Shown piece by piece: positions 1 to 4,531 of a DNA stretch of 9,029 nt. Origin of the DNA: Syntrophomonadaceae bacterium (lineage in GTDB: Bacteria; Bacillota; Dethiobacteria; PWVN01); the NCBI GenBank assembly GCA_003561835.1, contig PWVN01000043.1, positions 1-9,029 of the forward strand. Reading direction: 5' to 3'. Both the position numbers and the translations under genes were made by a program. The notes beneath the pieces were generated by a model that saw only the letters and a list, made by a program, of their open reading frames with translations, made no database searches and had not been told where the DNA came from. Numbering within the stretch: the stretch's first letter is position 1; each line of letters opens with the position of its first letter.

Positions 1-62
1 ACGAACCGTCCCCCCTTGCTTCCTTTACCCAGGGACCCCCTTCTTAAACGAAACCAGTCCTC

Positions 63-87
63 AAAAAAAGCCCGGCCGGCCGGGCTC
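63..87 (-). terminator. Intrinsic terminator after bofA
   Basis: Read on the minus strand, a GC-rich perfect inverted repeat (arms around AGCCCGG and CCGGGCT, 69-86) is followed directly by seven T residues (69-63). The hairpin begins inside the bofA stop codon, so it should end the yaaL-bofA transcript with almost no 3' untranslated region. I see nothing recognisable in the remaining bases 1-62. Confidence 0.85.
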
Positions 88-358
88 AGGAGAGGATCCC
101 CTGAATGATGAGGAGAGTCAGGAGGCCGGGCACCCCCAGAAAGCCCACCACCAGGGCGGACAGCACGTTTACGGACAGGCTTAAGCCCACCAGACCCCCC
201 ATCAGGTTGAAAATGAGAAGGAGCACCGCTCCCACCAGGGAATTGCCCACCGCCTTGGCCAGAATCCGGGCGGGATACACCAGGATCCGGGCCAAAAGAT
301 AAAGAACCATCAAGCCGAACACAAAAGCCAGAATAATGTTTAAGTCCAGGTCAAACAT
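86..358 (-). CDS. bofA: BofA, sigma-K processing inhibitor family membrane protein
   Basis: A 90-residue, almost entirely hydrophobic protein with about three membrane segments (roughly residues 6-26, 41-63 and 66-89). Short basic/polar stretches separate them (Arg24, Arg31, Lys35, Asn39), and Asn51 lies within a segment. Length, hydrophobicity pattern and position directly after a DUF2508 gene fit the BofA family. In Bacillus subtilis, BofA sits in the outer forespore membrane and restrains the SpoIVFB protease that activates pro-sigma-K. The same role is inferred here; no SpoIVFA or SpoIVFB gene is in the window. The ATG follows the yaaL stop codon with no gap (TAA|ATG). Its AAGGAGG SD lies inside the yaaL 3' end, so the two genes are probably translationally coupled. 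A terminator overlaps the stop codon. Confidence 0.88.
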   Translation of the reverse strand: MFDLDLNIILAFVFGLMVLYLLARILVYPARILAKAVGNSLVGAVLLLIFNLMGGLVGLSLSVNVLSALVVGFLGVPGLLTLLIIQGILS

Positions 359-652
359 TTAGCCTTCCTCCTTCCTGATCGTTTGTCCCCAAAGAAACTG
401 CTGCCGGTACCCCATCTTCCGGGCATACTTTAACAGGTAGTCATACTTTCTCTCCGCGGCCTGCAGGGAGTAGATGGCATGGTCCACCATATCCTCCTCG
501 GTAACGTTCTCGAAAAAGCTGCGGGCAGCCTGCAGCTCCTGGCGGGCCTTCTCTATTGCGTGCTTCACCAGGACCTCTTCCTCGATCTCCCGGCTGCCGC
601 CGCTTCCCCCGTCTTCCAGCAGGCCCTCCACCCGGTCCAGCAAACCCTGCAT
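359..652 (-). CDS. yaaL: YaaL-like DUF2508 protein
   Basis: A 97-residue, highly charged, mostly helical soluble protein. The core, roughly residues 27-80, has the DUF2508/YaaL pattern: a helix with KARQEL, an FFENVTEEDMVDHAIY stretch, then AAERKYDYLLKYAR. The family's biochemical function is unknown. It is typically found between recR and bofA in spore formers, and here it still precedes bofA but is no longer next to recR. I chose the ATG at 652 because an AAAGGGAG SD lies about 8 nt upstream; a GTG at 682 in the same frame has no spaced SD and would add ten residues unlike the family. A sigma-E-like promoter lies about 40 nt upstream, so mother-cell co-expression with bofA is inferred. Confidence 0.85.
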   Translation of the reverse strand: MQGLLDRVEGLLEDGGSGGSREIEEEVLVKHAIEKARQELQAARSFFENVTEEDMVDHAIYSLQAAERKYDYLLKYARKMGYRQQFLWGQTIRKEEG

Positions 653-691
653 GGGATATCTCCCTTTGCTCACGCCTGTCACCCCCCGTCT

Positions 692-727
692 TTACACATA
701 TGTATGCTGCCGGTAATAAAAATATTA
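692..727 (-). promoter_or_regulatory. Candidate sigma-E-type promoter for yaaL-bofA
   Basis: On the minus strand, ATATT (725-721) is followed after 14 nt by CATACATA (706-699). The mother-cell sigma-E consensus in Bacillus is ATATT, 14-15 nt, CATACAnT, so the spacing fits and only the last -10 base deviates. Transcription would start near 692, about 40 nt before the yaaL ATG. bofA is a sigma-E-dependent gene in Bacillus, so a match at this place is biologically sensible. The site is read by eye from an AT-rich stretch and has not been tested statistically. Confidence 0.5.
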
Positions 728-752
728 TTGTCTGGGCCCAAGATAAATATGT

Positions 753-788
753 ATATTGCGGGGTAAGGGGTGACATACATAAAATATG
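753..788 (+). promoter_or_regulatory. Possible divergent sigma-E-like or sigma-A promoter
   Basis: On the plus strand, ATATT (753-757) is followed after 16 nt by CATACATA (774-781). This repeats the -10 box seen on the other strand, but the spacer is one or two bases longer than usual for sigma-E. An overlapping sigma-A alternative is TTGTCT (728-733) with TATATT (752-757), 18 nt apart. Either would drive the small Cys-rich gene at 850. The choice between them is uncertain. Confidence 0.3.
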
Positions 789-849
789 CTGCAAAAAAGA
801 GGACTTGGCCCTGTCAGAGGAAAAAAGAGGGCGGGAGGTGGGAAAGGTC

Positions 850-1002
850 GTGCCGGAGAAAACCTGCCGGAATGAGAACTGCCCCTTCAGGCGGGAAGAA
901 AAATGCACTCTGTCGGGCCGGGGGGAACCTCTTCGAGGGCCCCAGGACGCAGAGTGCCTGCAGGATATTATGGAAATGGAACGGCAGAGGTTTACCGGGT
1001 AA
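850..1002 (+). CDS. Small four-cysteine protein of unknown function
   Basis: A 50-residue protein with a GTG start and TAA stop. I do not recognise the family with certainty. Four cysteines (6, 11, 19, 36) are spaced C-x4-C-x7-C-x16-C, with a CPFR motif around Cys11 and an acidic/basic C-terminal helix rich in Met, Glu and Arg. This resembles a small zinc or Fe-S binding domain, which is inference only. Support for it being a real gene comes from a GGGAGGTGG SD centred about 8-10 nt before the GTG, GC-rich third codon positions throughout, and its place in an otherwise unexplained gap. A GTG at 838 in frame would add four residues but has a poorer SD. It is transcribed divergently from yaaL-bofA and converges on the MoaD-like gene, leaving 27 nt between the two stop codons. 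No signal peptide or membrane segment is visible. Confidence 0.6.
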   Translation: MPEKTCRNENCPFRREEKCTLSGRGEPLRGPQDAECLQDIMEMERQRFTG

Positions 1003-1029
1003 GGCTCAGCCCCCCGGCAGCGGCTCCCC

Positions 1030-1305
1030 TCAGCCCCCGGATACAGCCGGGATGATGGCCACTTCATCCCCGTCCTGCAAGGGGGTGTTCTCCCCCGGGC
1101 GGCAGCTTTTGCCGTTGATAAAGTAATGAATGTAGGGGAGCAGCTCCCCCGTCTCCTCCCGGGTCAACCGGGATTTGATCCCGGGGCAAGACTCTTCCAG
1201 GGCCGCCAGCAGTTCCCCCAGGCTGGCCGCCCCCTCAACCTCCACCCGTTCCCTGCCCCCCGTAAACCTGCGCAGGGGCAGGGGCAAAAAAACCTTCACC
1301 GGCAT
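1030..1305 (-). CDS. MoaD/ThiS-like ubiquitin-fold sulfur carrier
   Basis: A 91-residue protein with the beta-grasp sulfur-carrier pattern: an N-terminal strand (VKVFLPLPLRRF), a helix (SLGELLAALEE), the FINGK turn around residues 62-66, and the LQDGDEVAIIPAVSGG end. The terminal Gly90-Gly91 is adenylated by an E1-like enzyme and then carries sulfur as a thiocarboxylate. The family serves molybdopterin/tungstopterin synthesis (MoaD), thiamine synthesis (ThiS) or tungsten-enzyme clusters; no partner (MoaE, MoeB/ThiF, ThiG or an aldehyde oxidoreductase) is in the window, so the pathway is undetermined. I chose the ATG at 1305, which has a GGGAGG SD 5 nt upstream, over an ATG at 1332 that adds nine residues unlike the family and has a weaker, too-close SD. 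The gene stands alone on its strand. Confidence 0.82.
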   Translation of the reverse strand: MPVKVFLPLPLRRFTGGRERVEVEGAASLGELLAALEESCPGIKSRLTREETGELLPYIHYFINGKSCRPGENTPLQDGDEVAIIPAVSGG

Positions 1306-1363
1306 AAGTGCCTCCCCCTCTCCATCGCTCATTTATCCTTTCGCCATGAAGCAGGCTGCCTCC

Positions 1364-1377
1364 TGCCCGGCCGGGCA
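1364..1377. repeat. Perfect 14-bp GC palindrome upstream of moaD-like gene
   Basis: TGCCCGGCCGGGCA is a perfect palindrome lying about 60-70 nt upstream of the MoaD-like start codon, in the gap between that gene and the CotF-like operon. It lacks a T tract on either side, so it is not an intrinsic terminator. It could be a leader hairpin or an operator; nothing in the sequence decides. The rest of 1306-1460 is GC-rich with no gene I can support. Confidence 0.3.
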
Positions 1378-1467
1378 ATACCACCCCGCCCGGCCAAACC
1401 CCAGCCCCGCCCTCACCCCTTTGAAGAGGGCGGCCTCCCGACCCCCGGCGGAATTTACGCATGTATA

Positions 1468-1503
1468 GAATATTTTTCTTCTCCCGGTACAAACTAAAAA
1501 AAA
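1468..1503 (+). promoter_or_regulatory. Candidate sigma-G forespore promoter for the CotF-like pair
   Basis: GAATA (1468-1472) and CAAACTA (1490-1496) are separated by 17 nt. The Bacillus sigma-G consensus is about GHATR, 17-18 nt, CATWHTA, so the -35 matches fully and the -10 matches 6 of 7. The start point would lie near 1503, giving a leader of about 20 nt that holds the AAAGGGG SD of the first gene. The site is in a short AT-rich island just before the operon. It suggests late forespore expression; this is inference from pattern only. Confidence 0.45.
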
Positions 1504-1524
1504 TACTGAGAAAGGGGTTTTATA

Positions 1525-1710
1525 ATGGCTCAGCTCAACCAACAGGAACTGGAGAACCTGCGGCACCTGATCGGCAGTCACGAGACGGGGGCCCAGAAGC
1601 TGGAGACCTATGCCCAGCAGTGCAGCGACCCGGAAATCAAGCAGATGTTCCAGCAGTCGGCCAACAGCGCCCGGCAGACCAAACAAAAATTGCTATCCTT
1701 TTTAGGATAG
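1525..1710 (+). CDS. Small Gln-rich CotF-like spore protein
   Basis: A 61-residue soluble protein predicted to form two amphipathic helices (residues about 4-30 and 35-58). It is unusually rich in glutamine (11 of 61) and has a single cysteine (Cys33). The patterns NLRHLIGSHE and DPEIKQMFQQSA resemble half of a CotF-type ferritin-like bundle, as found in small spore-coat-associated proteins of Clostridia. Assignment is by pattern and by its neighbour, which is a clearer CotF-family member. The ATG has an AAAGGGG SD 7 nt upstream. The stop codon lies 13 nt before the next ATG, so the two genes form an operon. The role is inferred to be structural in the spore coat or core; no enzyme motif is present. 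Confidence 0.7.
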   Translation: MAQLNQQELENLRHLIGSHETGAQKLETYAQQCSDPEIKQMFQQSANSARQTKQKLLSFLG

Positions 1711-1723
1711 AGAGGAGGCTAAC

Positions 1724-1966
1724 ATGCAAGACAAAGATATGGTCAACGATGTCCTATCCATGATCAACGGCAGCCTGGTGGGCTATGCCAGTGCCATCGC
1801 TCAATCCTCCAACTCCCAGCTGCGGCAGACCCTGCAGCAGATCCGGAACTCGGATGAGCAGTTTCAGTTCCAGCTGGCCCAAAAGGCGACCCAGAAAGGC
1901 TTTTACCGGCCCGCCCAGCAGGCAGACCAGACGTCCATCCAGCAGTACCGCAGCCAGCTGAGTTAA
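1724..1966 (+). CDS. CotF-family spore coat protein
   Basis: An 80-residue protein starting with the DKDMVNDVLSMINGSLVGYA stretch typical of CotF-family coat proteins. A second helix follows (SQLRQTLQQIRNSDEQFQFQ), then a short tail with the GFYRP motif around residues 59-63. CotF is a coat component in Bacillus; many Clostridia carry short single-bundle versions like this one. Glutamine makes up about a fifth of the residues, as in the upstream partner, which would suit cross-linking or dense packing (inference). The ATG follows an AGAGGAGG SD by 5 nt. A strong terminator begins 16 nt after the stop, so the operon contains just these two genes. Confidence 0.8.
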   Translation: MQDKDMVNDVLSMINGSLVGYASAIAQSSNSQLRQTLQQIRNSDEQFQFQLAQKATQKGFYRPAQQADQTSIQQYRSQLS

Positions 1967-1982
1967 GGCCCCGTAAACCCGA

Positions 1983-2010
1983 CCCCCGCCCCTGCGGGGG
2001 TTTTTGTTTT
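1983..2010 (+). terminator. Strong intrinsic terminator after CotF-like operon
   Basis: A 7-bp GC stem (CCCCCGC, 1983-1989, with GCGGGGG, 1994-2000) and a 4-nt loop are followed by TTTTTGTTTT (2001-2010). This is a textbook Rho-independent terminator. It separates the spore-protein pair from the butyrate kinase operon, which must therefore have its own promoter or depend on read-through. Confidence 0.93.
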
Positions 2011-2023
2011 GCCAAATAGAGGA

Positions 2024-2056
2024 TTGCCGGGAAGCTGGCAGAATACAATAAATAAT
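2024..2056 (+). promoter_or_regulatory. Weak candidate promoter for buk-ptb
   Basis: The only promoter-like sequence between the terminator and buk is TACAAT (2044-2049), a good sigma-A -10 box. Its nearest -35-like hexamer, TTGCCG (2024-2029), is only 14 nt away, which is shorter than normal. The same bases read as AATACAAT also resemble a sigma-E -10 box, but with a poor -35. The upstream terminator makes a promoter here likely; its type is unresolved. Confidence 0.25.
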
Positions 2057-2068
2057 GGGGGGATGCGC

Positions 2069-3133
2069 ATGTTTACCATCCTGGCAGTAAACCCGGGCTC
2101 CACATCCACCAAGATCGCCCTGTACCGGGACGCGTGCTGCCTGTGGAAGGAGACAATCCCGCACAGCCACGGGGACCTGCAAAACTACCCCCGGGTCCCG
2201 GACCAGGCCGAATACCGGCGCCGGCTGCTGCTGCAGGCCCTGGCGGATAAGGGGTGCTCCCTGGGGGATCTTTCCGCCCTGGTGGTCCGGGGCGGCCTCT
2301 TGAAACCCCTGGCCGGCGGCGTGTACCGGGTCAACCAGGCCATGGCCGCCGACCTGAGGCAGGGGCGCTACGGCAGCCACGCCTCCAACCTGGGGGCCCT
2401 TTTGGCCCTGCCCCTGGCGGAAGAGCTGAAGATCCCCGCCTTCACCGTGGACCCGGTCACGGTGGATGAATTTGCCGATGCAGCCCGCTTTTCGGGCTTA
2501 AAAGGGATTCCCCGCCTCAGCATGTCCCACGCCCTCAACACCCGGGCGGTGGCCCGGCGGACGGCGGCGGCCATGGGTAGGGCCTATGACCAGGTGAACC
2601 TGGTGGTGGCCCACCTGGGCAGCGGCTTCTCCGTATCGGCCCACCGCCGGGGCCGTATGATCGATGTCAATAACGCCAACAACGAGGGCCCCTTTTCCCT
2701 GGAACGCTCTGGCACCCTGCCGGCCCTGGCCCTCATCGACCTCTGCTACAGCAGCCGCTACAGCCGGGAAGAGGCCATGACCCTGGTAACCAGCCGGGGA
2801 GGGTTGTTTTCTTATCTGAAAACCAAAAACTTTCGCGAGGTGGAGGAAGCGGTAAATTCCGGGGATGAGGAGGCCCGCCGGGTGGTGGAGGCCATGGTCT
2901 ACCAGGTGGCCAAAGAGATCGGGGCCATGGCGGCCGCCCTGGGAGGGGAAGTCCACGGCGTGGTGGTGACGGGGGGCCTGGCCCACTCACCCCTGATCAC
3001 CGGGCCCCTGACCCGCCAGGTTTCCTTCATCGCTCCCGTCACCCTGTTCCCCGGCGAAGAAGAACTGGAGGCCCTGGTCCAGGGGGCCCTGCGGGCCCTG
3101 CGGGGGGAAGAAGAGGTCCTGTCCTACCCTTAA
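2069..3133 (+). CDS. buk: Butyrate kinase
   Basis: A 354-residue cytoplasmic enzyme of the acetate/butyrate kinase (ASKHA) superfamily, transferring phosphate from butyryl-phosphate to ADP to give butyrate and ATP. Visible motifs are the N-terminal phosphate loop NPGSTSTK (8-15), AHLGSGFSV (181-189), the DVNNANNEGPFSLERSGTLP region (about 199-218), and TGGLAHS (301-307). The C-terminal FPGEEELEALVQGALRAL (327-344) is characteristic of butyrate kinases. Length matches the usual ~355 residues. The start was set at ATG 2069, with GGGGG ending 6-7 nt upstream; an ATG at 2063 sits against that G run, and longer versions begin inside the terminator. Branched or other short-chain acids could be substrates, since the family is not strictly butyrate-specific. 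It is followed 58 nt later by ptb. Confidence 0.93.
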   Translation: MFTILAVNPGSTSTKIALYRDACCLWKETIPHSHGDLQNYPRVPDQAEYRRRLLLQALADKGCSLGDLSALVVRGGLLKPLAGGVYRVNQAMAADLRQGRYGSHASNLGALLALPLAEELKIPAFTVDPVTVDEFADAARFSGLKGIPRLSMSHALNTRAVARRTAAAMGRAYDQVNLVVAHLGSGFSVSAHRRGRMIDVNNANNEGPFSLERSGTLPALALIDLCYSSRYSREEAMTLVTSRGGLFSYLKTKNFREVEEAVNSGDEEARRVVEAMVYQVAKEIGAMAAALGGEVHGVVVTGGLAHSPLITGPLTRQVSFIAPVTLFPGEEELEALVQGALRALRGEEEVLSYP

Positions 3134-3151
3134 GGCCCTGCCGCACCCCAA

Positions 3152-3167
3152 CCCCCTCCGGGGGATT
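3152..3167 (+). other. Small hairpin between buk and ptb
   Basis: CCCCC-TCC-GGGGG (3152-3164) forms a short stem with a 3-nt loop, followed by ATTT. It has no proper T tract and lies 12 nt before the ptb SD. It may act as a 3'-end stabiliser or mild attenuator; this is weak evidence only. Confidence 0.3.
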
Positions 3168-3191
3168 TCACGCCGTAAGGAGGGCAAGCCC

Positions 3192-4109
3192 ATGTTTGAG
3201 AACTACCGGCAGGTTTTTACCGAACTGAAAAACCACAAAAAACGCCGCCTGTGCATTGCCGCGGCGGCGGAGGACACGGTCCTTAAGGCGGTACGGGAAG
3301 CCAAGAAGGAGGATTTTGTCGATATCGTCCTGGTGGGCCAAGAGGAACGGATCTGGCGTTTGGCCATGACGGCCAGCCTCAACCTGAAGGGCATCGAGGT
3401 TATCGACGTCAAGGACCCCCTGGAGGCCACCCGCCGGGCCGTGGAAGAGGTTTCAACGGGCCGGGCCGATATCCTCATGAAGGGCATGGTCAACAGTACC
3501 GATTTCATCAAAGCCGTCCTCAACCCCCGGGGGGGGATGCGGACGGGCAGGCTCTTGAGCCACCTGGCCGTTTATGAGATCCCCGGTTACTACCGGTTGA
3601 TCTACATGACCGACGGCGGCCTCAACGTCAGCCCCGACCTGAAGCAGAAGCGGGGTATCCTGGAAAACGCCCTGGATTTCTTCCACACCATCGGCATGGA
3701 AGAACCCCGGGTGGCGGTGCTGACGGCCAACGAAAAGGTGGACCCCAAGGTCATCGCCACCGTGGATGCCCACGAGTTGAAAATGGCCGCCCAAAGGGGC
3801 GAGATGCCGGGAGCCTTTGTGGACGGTCCCATGGCCCTGGATGTGGCCATCAATGAGGAGGCGGCCCTCCACAAGGGCATCGAAAGCCCCATCGCCGGCA
3901 AGGCGGACCTGCTCCTGGTGCCCAACATCGAGGCGGGAAACCTCCTGGGAAAGGCCATCATCTACTTTGCCGGCGGCAAGATGGCCGGCCTGATCCTGGG
4001 AGCGGCAAAACCCGTCATCCTGGTCTCCCGGAACGAACCTGCCTATGGAAAGCTGGCCTCCATCGGCCTGGCGGCCTACTATATGGTCAATAAATCCCGC
4101 AGTTCCTAA
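3192..4109 (+). CDS. ptb: Phosphate butyryltransferase
   Basis: A 305-residue cytoplasmic enzyme of the phosphate acetyl/butyryltransferase family, converting butyryl-CoA and phosphate to butyryl-phosphate and CoA. Family signatures include ILMKGMVNSTDFIKAVLN (94-111), SHLAVYE (123-129), TANEKVDPKVIATVDA (178-193), GPMALDVAINEEAALHKGI (212-230) and ADLLLVPNIEAGN (238-250). The length of ~300 residues and absence of extra domains favour Ptb over acetate-type Pta. Start: ATG with a near-perfect TAAGGAGGG SD (3176-3184) 7 nt upstream. With buk it forms an acyl-CoA to acid plus ATP module. The order here is buk then ptb, the reverse of the ptb-buk order in Clostridium acetobutylicum. Its stop codon overlaps the end of the convergent epimerase gene by 4 bp. 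Confidence 0.93.
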   Translation: MFENYRQVFTELKNHKKRRLCIAAAAEDTVLKAVREAKKEDFVDIVLVGQEERIWRLAMTASLNLKGIEVIDVKDPLEATRRAVEEVSTGRADILMKGMVNSTDFIKAVLNPRGGMRTGRLLSHLAVYEIPGYYRLIYMTDGGLNVSPDLKQKRGILENALDFFHTIGMEEPRVAVLTANEKVDPKVIATVDAHELKMAAQRGEMPGAFVDGPMALDVAINEEAALHKGIESPIAGKADLLLVPNIEAGNLLGKAIIYFAGGKMAGLILGAAKPVILVSRNEPAYGKLASIGLAAYYMVNKSRSS

Positions 4110-4504
4110 CCCTTCTGACAGAGTTCCAGCAGGACCCCGGAGGTCGATTTTGGATGCAAGAAGGCAATTTTGCTCCCCCCTGCCCCCTGGCGGGGGGTTT
4201 TGTCGATGAGGCGGGCCCCCGAGGCTTCGATTTCCTTGAGTTTCGCCTCGATATCCGCAACCTGGACGGCCAGGTGATGGACCCCCTCCCCCCTCTCCCG
4301 CAGGAACCGGGCCACGGGGCTATCGGGGCCCGTGGGCTCCAGGAGTTCCAGCTTCGTCTCCCCCAGGGGCAGGAAGACCACCTTCACCTGCTGTTCTTCC
4401 ACCACCTGGGGCGGAGAGGCCTCAAACCCCAACACATCCCGGTAAAAGGCCAGGGCCTTCTCCATGTCCTCGACGGCGATGCCGATATGGGCCAGTTTTT
4501 CCAC
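4106..4504 (-). CDS. mce: Methylmalonyl-CoA epimerase
   Basis: A 132-residue protein of the vicinal-oxygen-chelate (glyoxalase) fold, with two beta-alpha-beta-beta-beta repeats. It interconverts (R)- and (S)-methylmalonyl-CoA. Likely metal ligands are His6 (LAHIGIAV), His76/His77 (GVHHLAV) and Glu127 (LLELCQ). The LGFEASPP, TKLELLEPTGPDSPVARFL and FLHPKSTSGVLLEL stretches are typical of the epimerase rather than of glyoxalase I. The GTG start has an AGGAGGTG SD 9 nt upstream. It lies 27 nt after the mutase gene on the same strand, so the two steps are probably co-expressed. The TAG stop overlaps the ptb stop on the other strand (4106-4109). No terminator is seen in this direction. Confidence 0.92.
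   Translation of the reverse strand: MEKLAHIGIAVEDMEKALAFYRDVLGFEASPPQVVEEQQVKVVFLPLGETKLELLEPTGPDSPVARFLRERGEGVHHLAVQVADIEAKLKEIEASGARLIDKTPRQGAGGSKIAFLHPKSTSGVLLELCQKG
4183..4201 (+). terminator. Possible terminator for buk-ptb inside mce (antisense)
   Basis: On the plus strand, CCCCC (4183-4187), loop TGGC and GGGGGG (4192-4197) are followed by TTTT (4198-4201). The hairpin lies about 75 nt beyond the ptb stop, within the coding sequence of the oppositely oriented epimerase gene. The T tract is short, so efficiency is uncertain, but it is the best candidate for ending the buk-ptb message. Confidence 0.4.
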
Positions 4505-4531
4505 GACGATTTACACCTCCTGCCGGATTTT

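Noticed and set aside
1005..1040. Two near-identical CTCAGCCCCC(C)GG stretches at the ends of the Cys4 and MoaD-like genes.
   Set aside because: A 12-13 nt GC-rich direct repeat with no T tract; expected by chance in such C-rich sequence, and partly coding.
441..1126. Several overlapping open frames of 80-208 codons on both strands around yaaL and the 683-1029 gap.
   Set aside because: They conflict with yaaL and the 850-1002 gene, lack SD sequences, and their translations are compositionally odd; only the 50-codon Cys4 frame has independent support.
1521..1526. TATAAT, a perfect sigma-A -10 box.
   Set aside because: It overlaps the start codon of the first CotF-like gene, so transcription would begin inside the gene, and no -35 box is suitably placed.
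1333..1686. A 117-codon minus-strand frame opposite the first CotF-like gene, ending next to the MoaD-like gene.
   Set aside because: It runs through the putative promoter region and antisense to a better-supported gene, and has no recognised motif.
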